Positions 57,023-64,000 of a DNA stretch of 64,000 nucleotides are shown piece by piece. A model generated the notes under the pieces. That model had not been told where the DNA came from, did no database searches, and worked only from the letters and a program-made list of their open reading frames with translations. The DNA lies in assembly GCF_003610555.1 (NCBI RefSeq), contig NZ_RAPQ01000012.1:248001-312000 (forward strand), given 5' to 3'. The position numbers and the translations under genes are program-made. How positions within the stretch are numbered: position 1 is the first letter of the stretch; every line of letters starts with the position of its first letter. This DNA is from Marinifilum flexuosum. Lineage in GTDB: Bacteria > Bacteroidota > Bacteroidia > Bacteroidales > Marinifilaceae.

Positions 57023-57970
57023 TTATATTTCTTTTTCGATTTGGTATGTATTTCTTTCCGACGAACTACGGCTAACCAATTCGGCAACAAAGCCCGTTAA
57101 AAACAGTTGAGTACCAATAATCATGGTAGCCAATGCAATGTAAAAATAAGGGCTATCTGTCACTAGCGGAGCTTTAATCCCTTGACTGATACTGTAGATT
57201 TTTTGGAATCCAATCCAAGCTGACGCAAAGAATCCAACAAAAAACATGAGTGTACCCAACAAACCAAAAAAATGCATTGGTTTTTTACCAAACTTGCTAA
57301 TGAATGTGATTGATAGCAGATCAAGAAATCCATTGATGAAACGATTTAACCCGAATTTGGTAATTCCATATTTTCGTTCCTGATGCTGTACAATCTTCTC
57401 TGTAATTCTAACAAAACCAGCCTGTTTTGCAAGTATCGGAATATATCTATGCATCTCTCCATACACCTCTATACTCTTAATTACTTTGTTCTTGTAGGCT
57501 TTTAGTCCACAATTAAAATCGTGTAATTTAATACCCGACATGGCACGAGCTGTTCTATTGAAAAACTTACTAGGAATGGTTTTTGAAATTGGATCGTATC
57601 TTTTTTGTTTCCATCCCGACACCAAATCAAAATCTTCTTCCTTTATCATGCGATACAATTCCGGAATTTCATCAGGAGAATCTTGCAAATCTGCATCCAT
57701 GGTAATTACAACATCACCTTGTGCTAGTTCAAATCCGCTAAAAAGTGCTGCCGATTTTCCGTAATTTCTACGAAATTTGATTCCACGTACTGCCGAATAT
57801 TTCTTCTGTAACTTCTCAATTACCTCCCACGAGCTATCATTACTTCCATCATCGACCATAATAACCTCATGGCTGAAATTACTTTGAGTCATTACTCTAT
57901 CAATCCATGCCACCAATTCGGGAATCGATTCGTCCTCGTTAAACAAAGGAACTACTACTGAAATATCCAT
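57023..57970 (-). CDS. Family 2 glycosyltransferase, polyprenyl-phosphate type
   Basis: GT2 of the DPM1/ArnC/GtrB type, 315 residues. The GT-A domain opens ISVVVPLFNEDESI, the DAD metal motif is at 92-94 (MDADLQDSPDEIPEL) and two C-terminal transmembrane helices (about 230-255 and 280-305) follow. Such enzymes transfer a sugar to undecaprenyl phosphate on the cytoplasmic face; which sugar is not determined. It is 9 bases upstream-adjacent to the DUF4199 gene, which precedes it. Confidence 0.9.
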   Translation of the reverse strand: MDISVVVPLFNEDESIPELVAWIDRVMTQSNFSHEVIMVDDGSNDSSWEVIEKLQKKYSAVRGIKFRRNYGKSAALFSGFELAQGDVVITMDADLQDSPDEIPELYRMIKEEDFDLVSGWKQKRYDPISKTIPSKFFNRTARAMSGIKLHDFNCGLKAYKNKVIKSIEVYGEMHRYIPILAKQAGFVRITEKIVQHQERKYGITKFGLNRFINGFLDLLSITFISKFGKKPMHFFGLLGTLMFFVGFFASAWIGFQKIYSISQGIKAPLVTDSPYFYIALATMIIGTQLFLTGFVAELVSRSSSERNTYQIEKEI

Positions 57971-57979
57971 ACCTTGTAT

Positions 57980-58537
57980 TTATTGATTTTTTGAATCGTT
58001 AAATTTATCAATAGGACTGTTATTAAACAAATTTCTCTTTTGTCTAAAGAAGAATGCCACTATTAATGAAAAGAAAACTCCAGCCATAACTTTTCCTAAC
58101 CACTGACTGAACGCAAAAATACCAGGTGTAATTTTCCTGTAAATTGACATTAACAATTCTACCTGATCATCATCATAACCAATCTCCACAAGCCCCTTCT
58201 CGGTAAAGTCAACAGCTTCCTGTAATATTCCGCCATCAAAATAGCTTGTTAGGATATATATATACATGGCATAAAAGAATGAAGCTACAGCAATCATTAA
58301 AGTACCAGCAATAAAAGCGCGGCCATACGAAATAACACCAAATAGTACCTCATCACGATATTTTCTTACTCCAAAATAGATACCAAGAATAATCAGGCCT
58401 CTGTTTATAAACAAAAGCGTAGGATTGTAATTAATAGAAACACCTTTCCAATAAAACGTTAATGATGCCAATATTAATACGGCTCCCACTAAAGACCCAA
58501 ATAAAAATGAGTGCTTAAATAAAGTTTTGTAGTACAT
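57980..58537 (-). CDS. DUF4199 membrane protein
   Basis: Membrane protein of 185 residues of the DUF4199 family. Four hydrophobic segments are visible with YYKTLFKHSFLFGSLVGAVLI at the start and a Tyr/Asp loop in the middle. I begin at 58537: a -7 box at 58565-58572 would start transcription inside the longer in-frame extension to 58567, so that extension cannot be translated from this promoter. The function is unknown; its neighbour is a polyprenyl-phosphate glycosyltransferase, and the pair recurs in Bacteroidetes as far as I recall. Confidence 0.82.
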   Translation of the reverse strand: MYYKTLFKHSFLFGSLVGAVLILASLTFYWKGVSINYNPTLLFINRGLIILGIYFGVRKYRDEVLFGVISYGRAFIAGTLMIAVASFFYAMYIYILTSYFDGGILQEAVDFTEKGLVEIGYDDDQVELLMSIYRKITPGIFAFSQWLGKVMAGVFFSLIVAFFFRQKRNLFNNSPIDKFNDSKNQ

Positions 58538-58564
58538 TTTAATTCTTTTGTGATTTTTCGAACA

Positions 58565-58572
58565 CAAAGATA
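58565..58572 (-). promoter_or_regulatory. Candidate -7 element of the DUF4199 gene
   Basis: TATCTTTG on the minus strand, 28 bases before the chosen start; no TTTG box seen at normal spacing. Confidence 0.45.
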
Positions 58573-58753
58573 TCCGTTTTTACGGTAATGTATCGCTTAA
58601 AAAAGTTTAATTATTACATTCCGAAACAGCCGTTTTTACAGCAAGAGTAGAAAATTGAAAATTTATTGACATTTTTTTGAGAAATTATTTCTCTGAAAAT
58701 AAAACCCTTGCTGCATTCCATGAAAAATTTGTAAGAAGAAGTTCCATATTTTA

Positions 58754-58784
58754 TTTGCGGGGAAACAACTTTTTTCTACTTTTG
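58754..58784 (+). promoter_or_regulatory. Promoter of the SRP RNA
   Basis: TTTG (58754-58757), exactly 19 bases, then TACTTTTG (58777-58784): full consensus. Transcription should begin near 58790, just where the RNA helix starts. Confidence 0.85.
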
Positions 58785-58789
58785 TCGTC

Positions 58790-58893
58790 GGGTAAGCACT
58801 ACGCGACCAGCTCCTACTGAATCCCCCCAGGGTCGGAAGGCAGCAAGGGTAAGTGGTTGTAGCGGTGCGACGTTTTTGCTTACCCACTTTTTT
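58790..58893 (+). ncRNA. ffs: Signal recognition particle RNA (4.5S type)
   Basis: About 100-base small bacterial SRP RNA. The ends GGGTAAGCA (58790-58798) and TGCTTACCC (58877-58885) pair, and the conserved apical part CAGGGTCGGAAGGCAGCAAGG holds the GGAA tetraloop and the AGCA-containing internal loop that binds Ffh. A T-run after the closing stem serves as terminator. Consensus promoter immediately upstream. Confidence 0.93.
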
Positions 58894-58916
58894 TATGCCT
58901 TTTAGGTTTTAAAAAT

Positions 58917-58990
58917 GCCGATGTAGCTCAGCTGGCTAGAGCAGCTGATTTGTAATCAGCAGGTCGTGGGTTCGAGTCCCTCCACCGGCT
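58917..58990 (+). tRNA. trnT: tRNA-Thr (TGT), copy with A5-C68 mismatch
   Basis: A 74-base cloverleaf with anticodon TGT. The 3' acceptor strand reads CACCGGC, giving an A-C mismatch at the fifth pair; the copies at 59254 and 59396 have CATCGGC and pair properly. A T-T mismatch in the T stem is present in all TGT copies. Confidence 0.93.
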
Positions 58991-59059
58991 CATCAAAAAC
59001 TAAAAAGAAAGTTTAACGACTTTCTTTCGTTCTTTAAAATATTTTTGCAAGTAGCAATT

Positions 59060-59133
59060 GCCGATGTAGCTCAGCTGGCTAGAGCAGCTGATTTGTAATC
59101 AGCAGGTCGTGGGTTCGAGTCCCTCCACCGGCT
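59060..59133 (+). tRNA. trnT: tRNA-Thr (TGT), second copy with A5-C68 mismatch
   Basis: Identical to the copy at 58917-58990, including CACCGGC. The 69-base spacer holds an AAAGAAAGT/ACTTTCTTT hairpin, which recurs before the copy at 59396. Confidence 0.93.
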
Positions 59134-59171
59134 CCTATACTTGGTTAATCCTAAGTTTTAATTGTTACTTT

Positions 59172-59243
59172 GCCGTTGTAGCTCAGGGGTAGAGCGCTTC
59201 CTTGGTAAGGAAGAGGTCACGAGTTCAAATCTCGTCAATGGCT
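59172..59243 (+). tRNA. trnT: tRNA-Thr (GGT)
   Basis: A 72-base cloverleaf, anticodon GGT, identical to the minus-strand tRNA at 24234-24305. Confidence 0.97.
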
Positions 59244-59253
59244 CAATAAATTC

Positions 59254-59327
59254 GCCGATGTAGCTCAGCTGGCTAGAGCAGCTGATTTGTAATCAGCAGG
59301 TCGTGGGTTCGAGTCCCTCCATCGGCT
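59254..59327 (+). tRNA. trnT: tRNA-Thr (TGT)
   Basis: A 74-base cloverleaf with a fully paired acceptor stem (CATCGGC). Same sequence as the minus-strand copy at 24527-24600. Confidence 0.97.
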
Positions 59328-59395
59328 CTATTAAAACAAAAAGAAAGTTTAACCGCTTTCTTTCGTTCTTCAAAATATTTTTGCAATATGCAATT

Positions 59396-59469
59396 GCCGA
59401 TGTAGCTCAGCTGGCTAGAGCAGCTGATTTGTAATCAGCAGGTCGTGGGTTCGAGTCCCTCCATCGGCT
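59396..59469 (+). tRNA. trnT: tRNA-Thr (TGT)
   Basis: Identical to the copy at 59254. Its 68-base upstream spacer closely matches the spacer before the copy at 59060, showing duplication of a tRNA-plus-spacer unit. Confidence 0.97.
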
Positions 59470-59561
59470 CTATTTTTTATCTTACCAACTTTATTTTCGA
59501 ATCAAATCGATACGAAATTATTTCACCTCTTATTTTATTATTTGTTTAAACCTAGTATGAC

Positions 59562-59593
59562 TTTGTTCTTCATAAGAATTTAGTGTATTTTCG
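59562..59593 (+). promoter_or_regulatory. Candidate promoter of the Fsa gene
   Basis: TTTG (59562-59565), 20 bases, then TATTTTCG (one mismatch to TAnnTTTG), 33 bases before the ATG. Confidence 0.55.
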
Positions 59594-59626
59594 TTTTCGA
59601 CTTAAAAACAAACTAAAAATCGTAAA

Positions 59627-60283
59627 ATGAAGTTTTTTATTGACACAGCTAATCTTGATCAGATTAAAGAAGCACAAAATTTAGGAGTTCTTGACGGCGT
59701 AACTACCAACCCTTCTCTTATGGCTAAAGAAGGAATAAAAGGAGAAAAAAACATCAAACAACACTATGTTGATATTTGCGATATAGTTGATGGAGATGTT
59801 AGTGCAGAGGTTATAGCAACTGAATTTGATGGAATGATTTCTGAAGGAGAAGAATTAGCAGCATTACATCCTCAAATAGTTGTTAAAGTTCCTTGCACTA
59901 AGGATGGTATAAAAGCTGTAAAATACCTAAGCTCAAAAGGAATTCGCACAAATTGTACTTTAATTTTCTCGGTAGGACAAGCATTACTAGCTGCAAAAGC
60001 TGGTGCAACTTATGTTTCTCCTTTCGTTGGAAGACTTGATGATATCTCAACCGATGGTATTGAATTAATTCGTCAAATTGCTGATATGAATAATTACTAT
60101 GGTTTTGAAACGCAAGTTTTAGCAGCTTCCATTCGCCATACGATGCATATTATACAGTGTGTTGAAGCTGGAGCTGATGTGGCAACATGTCCGTTAAATG
60201 CAATTACAGGTCTTTTAAAGCACCCTTTAACTGATAAAGGCTTAGAACAATTCTTAGCTGACTACAATAAATTAAACAGCTAA
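59627..60283 (+). CDS. fsa: Fructose-6-phosphate aldolase/transaldolase (TalC/Fsa type)
   Basis: Small transaldolase-family protein of 218 residues, a TIM-barrel enzyme with the Schiff-base Lys87 in VVKVPCT. The opening [13 protein letters not shown] and [11 protein letters not shown] are family signatures. The [33 protein letters not shown] run matches Fsa/TalC closely. It may act as a transaldolase in the pentose-phosphate pathway or as F6P aldolase; the short family does both and residue-level separation is not possible here. Own promoter and terminator. Confidence 0.93.
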   Translation: MKFFIDTANLDQIKEAQNLGVLDGVTTNPSLMAKEGIKGEKNIKQHYVDICDIVDGDVSAEVIATEFDGMISEGEELAALHPQIVVKVPCTKDGIKAVKYLSSKGIRTNCTLIFSVGQALLAAKAGATYVSPFVGRLDDISTDGIELIRQIADMNNYYGFETQVLAASIRHTMHIIQCVEAGADVATCPLNAITGLLKHPLTDKGLEQFLADYNKLNS

Positions 60284-60305
60284 TATTGTTCAAATGAAAT
60301 AATCA

Positions 60306-60330
60306 AGGGAGTGCGTTAGCACTCCTTTCT
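60306..60330 (+). terminator. Terminator of the Fsa gene
   Basis: GGAGTGC (60308-60314) pairs with GCACTCC (60319-60325), GTTA loop, then a T-rich tail; 22 bases past the stop. Confidence 0.8.
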
Positions 60331-60448
60331 TCTTTTATACATATTGCAATTATATGCTTTGGACTGAAAATAAATAAGCTAGCAGAGGATTGTGAATAAA
60401 TAGAAACTTATATCTTTAAATCCCGAAATAACCCTTAACCACTACAAG

Positions 60449-61060
60449 ATGCTTTTAAAATTGTATCCGGACAATCCCAATCACAGGGAATTTCGGAAAA
60501 TAGTTGATGTACTTAAAGATGGTGGAATAATTATTTATCCCACAGACACTGTATATGCTATTGGATGTGATATCACTAACAACAAAGCAATACAGCGAAT
60601 AGCCAAATTAAAAGGAACTACTCCCGAGAAAGGAAACTTTTCTCTTATCTGTAATAACCTTAGTAATTTATCGGAGTACGCGAAGGTTGATAATTCTTCA
60701 TTTAAAATAATGAAGAAAAACTTACCGGGAGCATTTACATTTATTCTTCCTGCTAGTAACAATGTCCCAAAATTATTTAAAAGCAAAAAGAAGACGGTAG
60801 GAATTAGAGTTCCTGATCATTACATTCCACTGAGAATTGTAGAAGAATTAGGGAACCCTATCATGACTACCTCCATTCACGATCCAGATGAAGTAATCGA
60901 ATACACTACAGATCCTGAACTAATCGATGAAAAATATAAAAAAGACGTAGACCTGATAATCGATGGAGGGTATGGAAACAATACTGCTTCAACAATTATA
61001 GATTGTACGAACGGAGAGTTTGAAATCATCAGGCCTGGGATTGGGGAGCTTATTTTTTAA
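60449..61060 (+). CDS. Sua5/YciO/YrdC-family protein (threonylcarbamoyl-AMP synthase-like)
   Basis: YrdC-domain protein of 203 residues. The fold signatures are IIIYPTDTVYAIGCDI near residue 30, TTPEKGNFSLICNNL near 56, VGIRVPDHYIPLRIVEELGNPIMTTS near 116 and STIIDCTNGEFEIIRPGIGE at the end. TsaC/Sua5 enzymes make threonylcarbamoyl-AMP for the t6A37 modification of tRNAs reading ANN. The short length without a Sua5 domain and the KRTSxxHS-motif differences also fit the YciO branch, whose function is uncertain; Bacteroidetes often have both. Confidence 0.85.
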   Translation: MLLKLYPDNPNHREFRKIVDVLKDGGIIIYPTDTVYAIGCDITNNKAIQRIAKLKGTTPEKGNFSLICNNLSNLSEYAKVDNSSFKIMKKNLPGAFTFILPASNNVPKLFKSKKKTVGIRVPDHYIPLRIVEELGNPIMTTSIHDPDEVIEYTTDPELIDEKYKKDVDLIIDGGYGNNTASTIIDCTNGEFEIIRPGIGELIF

Positions 61061-61076
61061 TTTGATATAAAATACA

Positions 61077-61110
61077 AAATGCCGACAAGAATAATCTTGC
61101 CGGCATTTTT
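61077..61110. terminator. Bidirectional terminator between convergent genes
   Basis: AAAATGCCG-CAAGA pairs with TCTTG-CGGCATTTT (one mismatch), loop ATAA-like, with T-rich flanks on both strands. It serves the YrdC-family gene on plus and the 91-residue gene on minus. Confidence 0.85.
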
Positions 61111-61127
61111 TATACAAACCTATGAAA

Positions 61128-61403
61128 TTATGCTACTTTTCCTGAAGATTTTAGTAAGCTTACTCTCAAAACGATATGTCCTCCTGGTCTATTTCCAATA
61201 AATTCAGGATAATATCCAGCATTTTCAAAATCCGTTTTAACCAAACGGATCAATTCGGTTGCTACATTTTCAAAATGATGAGTTACTACCATTTTCCCCT
61301 TACTAAAACTTTTTTCAAATTTGGTCAATACTTTATTTGACTCTTTTTTATACTTCTCAATTTCTTTTTCAATAAGATGATTATACTTTTCTATGTTCTC
61401 CAT
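61128..61403 (-). CDS. Uncharacterised protein, 91 residues
   Basis: Hypothetical small cytosolic protein I do not recognise. The first half is a charged helix (HLIEKEIEKYKKESNKVLTKFEKSF) with coiled-coil character. The second contains FENVATELIRLVKTDFENAGYYPEFIGNRPGG, possibly a small alpha/beta fold. It lies between a convergent YrdC-family gene and the SRPBCC pseudogene, with a terminator after the stop. Confidence 0.65.
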   Translation of the reverse strand: MENIEKYNHLIEKEIEKYKKESNKVLTKFEKSFSKGKMVVTHHFENVATELIRLVKTDFENAGYYPEFIGNRPGGHIVLRVSLLKSSGKVA

Positions 61404-61582
61404 GAGTTGAATTAAAGATTGTTTAAAATGTATAGAAGATTCTATTTTGTAAATATAATGACATTATTTACGAAATAATTTTTAAAATGTTGTATTTTCG
61501 TGATTAATATTTACTTTTTAATGACAAAAGAAAAACATCAATTGATTTACAGCATTCTATAATACCTAACAATCACAGGTCA

Positions 61583-62022
61583 TTTTATCAATTTTATAAA
61601 GAGCAAATTCTATATGCTAGTATTGAAGATGTTTGGGACATATATTTCCTGACCAATCAACCTAAAAGAAATCACCCAAAAATATATGGGTTTCGATATA
61701 ACTTCCGATTTAATCAATGAAAAAATATATCCAGGTATGATTATTAGCTACAAAGTAAGTCCTATTTTAGGCATTAAAAACCACTTGGGTAACAGAAATA
61801 ACTCAAGTACGTGACATAGATGAACAACGTATTGGGCCCTATTCCACTTGGCACCTCCAACATATTACTGAACAGCTAGTTACTGAAGTTATTATAATAA
61901 AATATTATATCCTGCAACCTCCTCTTGGATTTTTTGGAGCAATTACCAATAATTTATTTATAGAATCTAACTTGAATGAAATATTCGAATATCGAAGAAA
62001 AGTTTTAGATCTTAGATTTAAT
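61583..62022 (+). pseudogene. Frameshifted SRPBCC-family (START/ligand-binding) pseudogene
   Basis: Three successive plus-strand frames together spell a SRPBCC protein: FYQFYKEQILYASIEDVWD (from 61583), then MGFDITSDLINEKIYPGMII and SYKVSPILGIK (about 61687-61776), then TWVTEITQV...DEQRIGPYSTWH and PPLGFFGAITNNLFIESNL with NEIFEYRRKVL (to about 62022). At least two frameshifts and a missing segment near 61650 separate them, and no ATG frame covers more than part. The 3' end runs into the end of the convergent trkH. Function, when intact, unknown (lipid- or hydrophobic-ligand-binding fold). Confidence 0.8.
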
Positions 62023-63466
62023 GCTTCCAAAATGCAGGAGAAAATAGTACCAACACAGTAAACAGCTCTAATCTTCCCAACATCATCAGGAATGCAAGGA
62101 ACCATTTTGCCAAATCAGGTAAGTTGTGAAAGTTTTCCATTGGACCAATTTCTCCAAAACCAGGTCCAATATTACCTAAAGTTGTAGCTACAGCACTAAA
62201 TGCAGAATAAATATCGGGAGTCCAAAAAGACATTAAAACTGCCGACATCATAAATATCAAAATATAGAAAACAAAGAAGGCTAAAATATTGGTAACAGTC
62301 CTTTGATCAACAACTTTAGAATTGTATCGTATAGGAATTACAGCATTGGGATGAACCAACCTCTTTAATTCGTAAAAACTATTTTTAAATAGCAATAAAA
62401 TACGAACCACCTTAACTCCCCCACCTGTTGAACCAGCTGATCCGCCAACAAAGAATAAAACAAAAATTAGCATGCCCAAAAATGGTGACCAAAGCAGATA
62501 ATCTGCCGTAGCATATCCTGTTGTTGTAATGATAGAAACTACAGTAAACAATGCATCTCTGAATGCTTGTTCACCTGTTACACTTCCTGCTGCAATTAAA
62601 CCAAGAGTAATTATAAAGGCAAAAAACAATACAACCAAAGCGTAAAATCTAAATTCTTCATCTTTAAAAACCTTTGTAAACCGCCCTGTTATCATTCCAT
62701 ATGATAAGGTAAAATTGGTACCCGCCACAAACATGAAAAAGATAATTGTATATTGGATATATGGTGATGTATAAAAACCTACACTCGCCTGTTTGGTAGA
62801 ATATCCTCCTGTAGCCATTGTGGTTAATGAGTGATTTATGGCATCAAAAAAACTCATTCCGCCAGCATACAATAGAATGGTTTCAATTGCAGTAAAAAGC
62901 ATATACAATCCCCAAAGGTTTCTGGCTGTTTCTTTAATTCTTGGAGTAAGTTTATCGGGTGCAGGCCCAGGCACTTCCGCTACAAATAGCTCACGTCCTC
63001 CAATCCCTAGAGTCGGTAGAATGGCAAGGAACATAACAATAATTCCCATTCCTCCCATCCATTGAGTTAGCGACCTCCAAAACAGAATACCATGAGGCAA
63101 CTCCTCAATATTATTTAATATGGATGAGCCTGTAGTAGTAAAACCAGACATGGTTTCAAAAAAAGCATCTGTTACCGAAGGAATTGCTCCACTAAATAAA
63201 TAGGGTAAACATCCAAACATGGAAAAAACAACCCAAACTAAACTTACAATGATATATCCTTCTCTCTTACCTAAATCTTTTTGTACACCTTTTGACAATA
63301 AATAACTAAATGTTCCTACAGCAAAGGTTACTAATCCTGCTTTCAAAAAGGCAGTAGTGTCATTTCCCTGATAGATTAATGAAACCAATAATGAAATGAA
63401 AAGAAAGAAACTTTCGCCAACCAAAAGTTTCCCCAGTATATTTAAGATAATTTTAAATTTAATCAC
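62018..63466 (-). CDS. trkH: TrkH-family potassium uptake protein
   Basis: Inner-membrane K+ transporter subunit of 482 residues with the four pore-loop repeats of the Trk/Ktr/HKT superfamily: TTTGSSIL, MATGGYSTKQ, TTTGYATA and LGNIGPGFG, each with the selectivity-filter glycine. The GSTGGGVKVVR motif precedes the last repeat. About ten membrane helices. It needs a TrkA-type NAD-binding regulator, which is not in the window. It is followed by a second trkH copy upstream on the same strand, 60 bases away. Confidence 0.93.
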   Translation of the reverse strand: MIKFKIILNILGKLLVGESFFLFISLLVSLIYQGNDTTAFLKAGLVTFAVGTFSYLLSKGVQKDLGKREGYIIVSLVWVVFSMFGCLPYLFSGAIPSVTDAFFETMSGFTTTGSSILNNIEELPHGILFWRSLTQWMGGMGIIVMFLAILPTLGIGGRELFVAEVPGPAPDKLTPRIKETARNLWGLYMLFTAIETILLYAGGMSFFDAINHSLTTMATGGYSTKQASVGFYTSPYIQYTIIFFMFVAGTNFTLSYGMITGRFTKVFKDEEFRFYALVVLFFAFIITLGLIAAGSVTGEQAFRDALFTVVSIITTTGYATADYLLWSPFLGMLIFVLFFVGGSAGSTGGGVKVVRILLLFKNSFYELKRLVHPNAVIPIRYNSKVVDQRTVTNILAFFVFYILIFMMSAVLMSFWTPDIYSAFSAVATTLGNIGPGFGEIGPMENFHNLPDLAKWFLAFLMMLGRLELFTVLVLFSPAFWKH

Positions 63467-63526
63467 AGAATTTAGGTTGAGATTTTAGTCAAAGATAAAT
63501 GACTATTACTTGTTATAAAAATTTAC

Positions 63527-64000
63527 TTATTGATTCTTCCAAAAAGCAGGTACAAATATAATTAATAAGGTAAATAACTCTAAACGTCCTAGCAACATTA
63601 AAAATGAAAGTACCCATTTTGCTGCATCAGGTAGCATTGCAAAGTTGTCAACTGGTCCAACTTTTCCTAGGCCCGGACCAATTCCTCCCATTGTAGTTGC
63701 CACAGCTCCCATAGATGATATGAAGTCCAATCCTAAAAAAGCCAACACAATGGTACTCGCAAAAAATATAGCAAAATACAATACTACAAAAGCTTGTATC
63801 TTAAATATGACATCTTTTCCAATTGCCTCTTTATTATAACGAACCGGTATCACCGCTGAGGGATGAATCATCCTTTTAAACTCCAAAATGCTATTTTTAA
63901 ACAATAGCAAATGACGAAGAATTTTAACTCCTCCTGATGTTGAACCGACACAAGCTCCTGTAAACATTAAACCAAAAATAAGCATCCACAGATAGGAAGG
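63527..64000 (-). CDS. trkH: TrkH-family potassium uptake protein (partial, cut by window end)
   Basis: C-terminal 158 or so residues of a second TrkH, open at the window edge: codons continue in frame to base 64000 beyond the Met at 63985. It shows GACVGSTSGGVKILRHLLLF, the last pore loop TTMGGIGPGLGKVGP and the closing WVLSFLMLLGRLELFTLL segment, which parallels the neighbour's WFLAFLMMLGRLELFTVL. The two genes are tandem paralogues with clear sequence divergence. The N-terminal three pore loops lie outside the window. Confidence 0.92.
   Translation of the reverse strand, partial: PSYLWMLIFGLMFTGACVGSTSGGVKILRHLLLFKNSILEFKRMIHPSAVIPVRYNKEAIGKDVIFKIQAFVVLYFAIFFASTIVLAFLGLDFISSMGAVATTMGGIGPGLGKVGPVDNFAMLPDAAKWVLSFLMLLGRLELFTLLIIFVPAFWKNQ

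Noticed and set aside
58663-58887. Minus-strand open frame of 74 residues
   Set aside because: It is antisense to the SRP RNA and its promoter.
61905-62105. Minus-strand open frame of 66 residues
   Set aside because: It is the shadow of the plus-strand SRPBCC pseudogene and of the end of trkH.

Overview
This AT-rich window reads as the chromosome of a marine member of the Bacteroidetes, most likely order Marinilabiliales/Bacteroidales (Marinifilaceae-like; this placement is an inference). The evidence is: a PorT-type type IX secretion protein beside ubiE, a TamL-type lipoprotein, DUF3467, DUF4199 and DUF2520 proteins, the order tuf-trnW-secE-nusG-rplKAJL-rpoBC, and several promoters of the Bacteroidetes form TTTG-N19/20-TAnnTTTG. 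Almost everything is housekeeping. I see no prophage, insertion sequence, CRISPR array, rRNA operon or defence island.

Layout. 1-3.5 kb (minus): maf, a UbiA prenyltransferase, a KdsC-like phosphatase, a Rossmann/DUF2520 protein and a small HEPN-like protein. 3.5-5.1 kb: degenerate ~41-bp repeats and a porin. 5.4-9.3 kb (minus): etfB-etfA-acyl-CoA dehydrogenase operon with a textbook promoter. 9.7-11.2 kb (plus): CstA carbon-starvation transporter. 11.2-26.2 kb (minus): the transcription/translation block, rpsU, xerC-like recombinase, hpf, four tRNAs, tuf, tRNA-Trp, secE, nusG, rplK, rplA, rplJ, rplL, rpoB, rpoC, DUF3467. 26.3-32.7 kb (minus): HhH protein, Na+-dependent transporter, class II aldolase, TamL. 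32.8-40.9 kb: SpoU methyltransferase, a ~41-bp repeat array, an FAD dehydrogenase, porT-ubiE, a divergent PurL-like protein, two short-chain reductases. 41-46.8 kb: a large hybrid histidine kinase, a small membrane protein, a BamA/TamA-like barrel. 46.9-54.9 kb (plus): a 42-residue lipoprotein, gapA, acnB, a secreted hypothetical, DUF2752, acyl-CoA reductase, pRiA4b ORF-3-like, miaA. 55-58.5 kb (minus): a glycosyltransferase/methyltransferase cluster. 58.7-59.5 kb (plus): SRP RNA and five tRNA-Thr genes. 59.6-61.1 kb: transaldolase-like Fsa and TsaC-like protein. 61.1-64 kb: a hypothetical, a frameshifted SRPBCC pseudogene, and two tandem TrkH potassium transporters, the second cut by the window edge.

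How genes work together. The central block supplies RNA polymerase, elongation factors, ribosomal stalk and tRNAs under one strong promoter upstream of the tRNA-Thr/Tyr/Gly/Thr cluster, with possible attenuating hairpins between tuf and trnW and between rplL and rpoB. EtfAB and the acyl-CoA dehydrogenase form an electron-transfer module. TamL, the BamA-like protein, the porin and PorT belong to the outer membrane. The 55-58 kb cluster probably acts on surface glycans.

The least explained features are the PurL-like protein with altered catalytic motifs, three intergenic loci with 40-43-bp degenerate repeats (one enclosed by a long inverted repeat), dispersed 7-bp repeat tracts, the HEPN-like gene, and the strong Shine-Dalgarno of rpsU.
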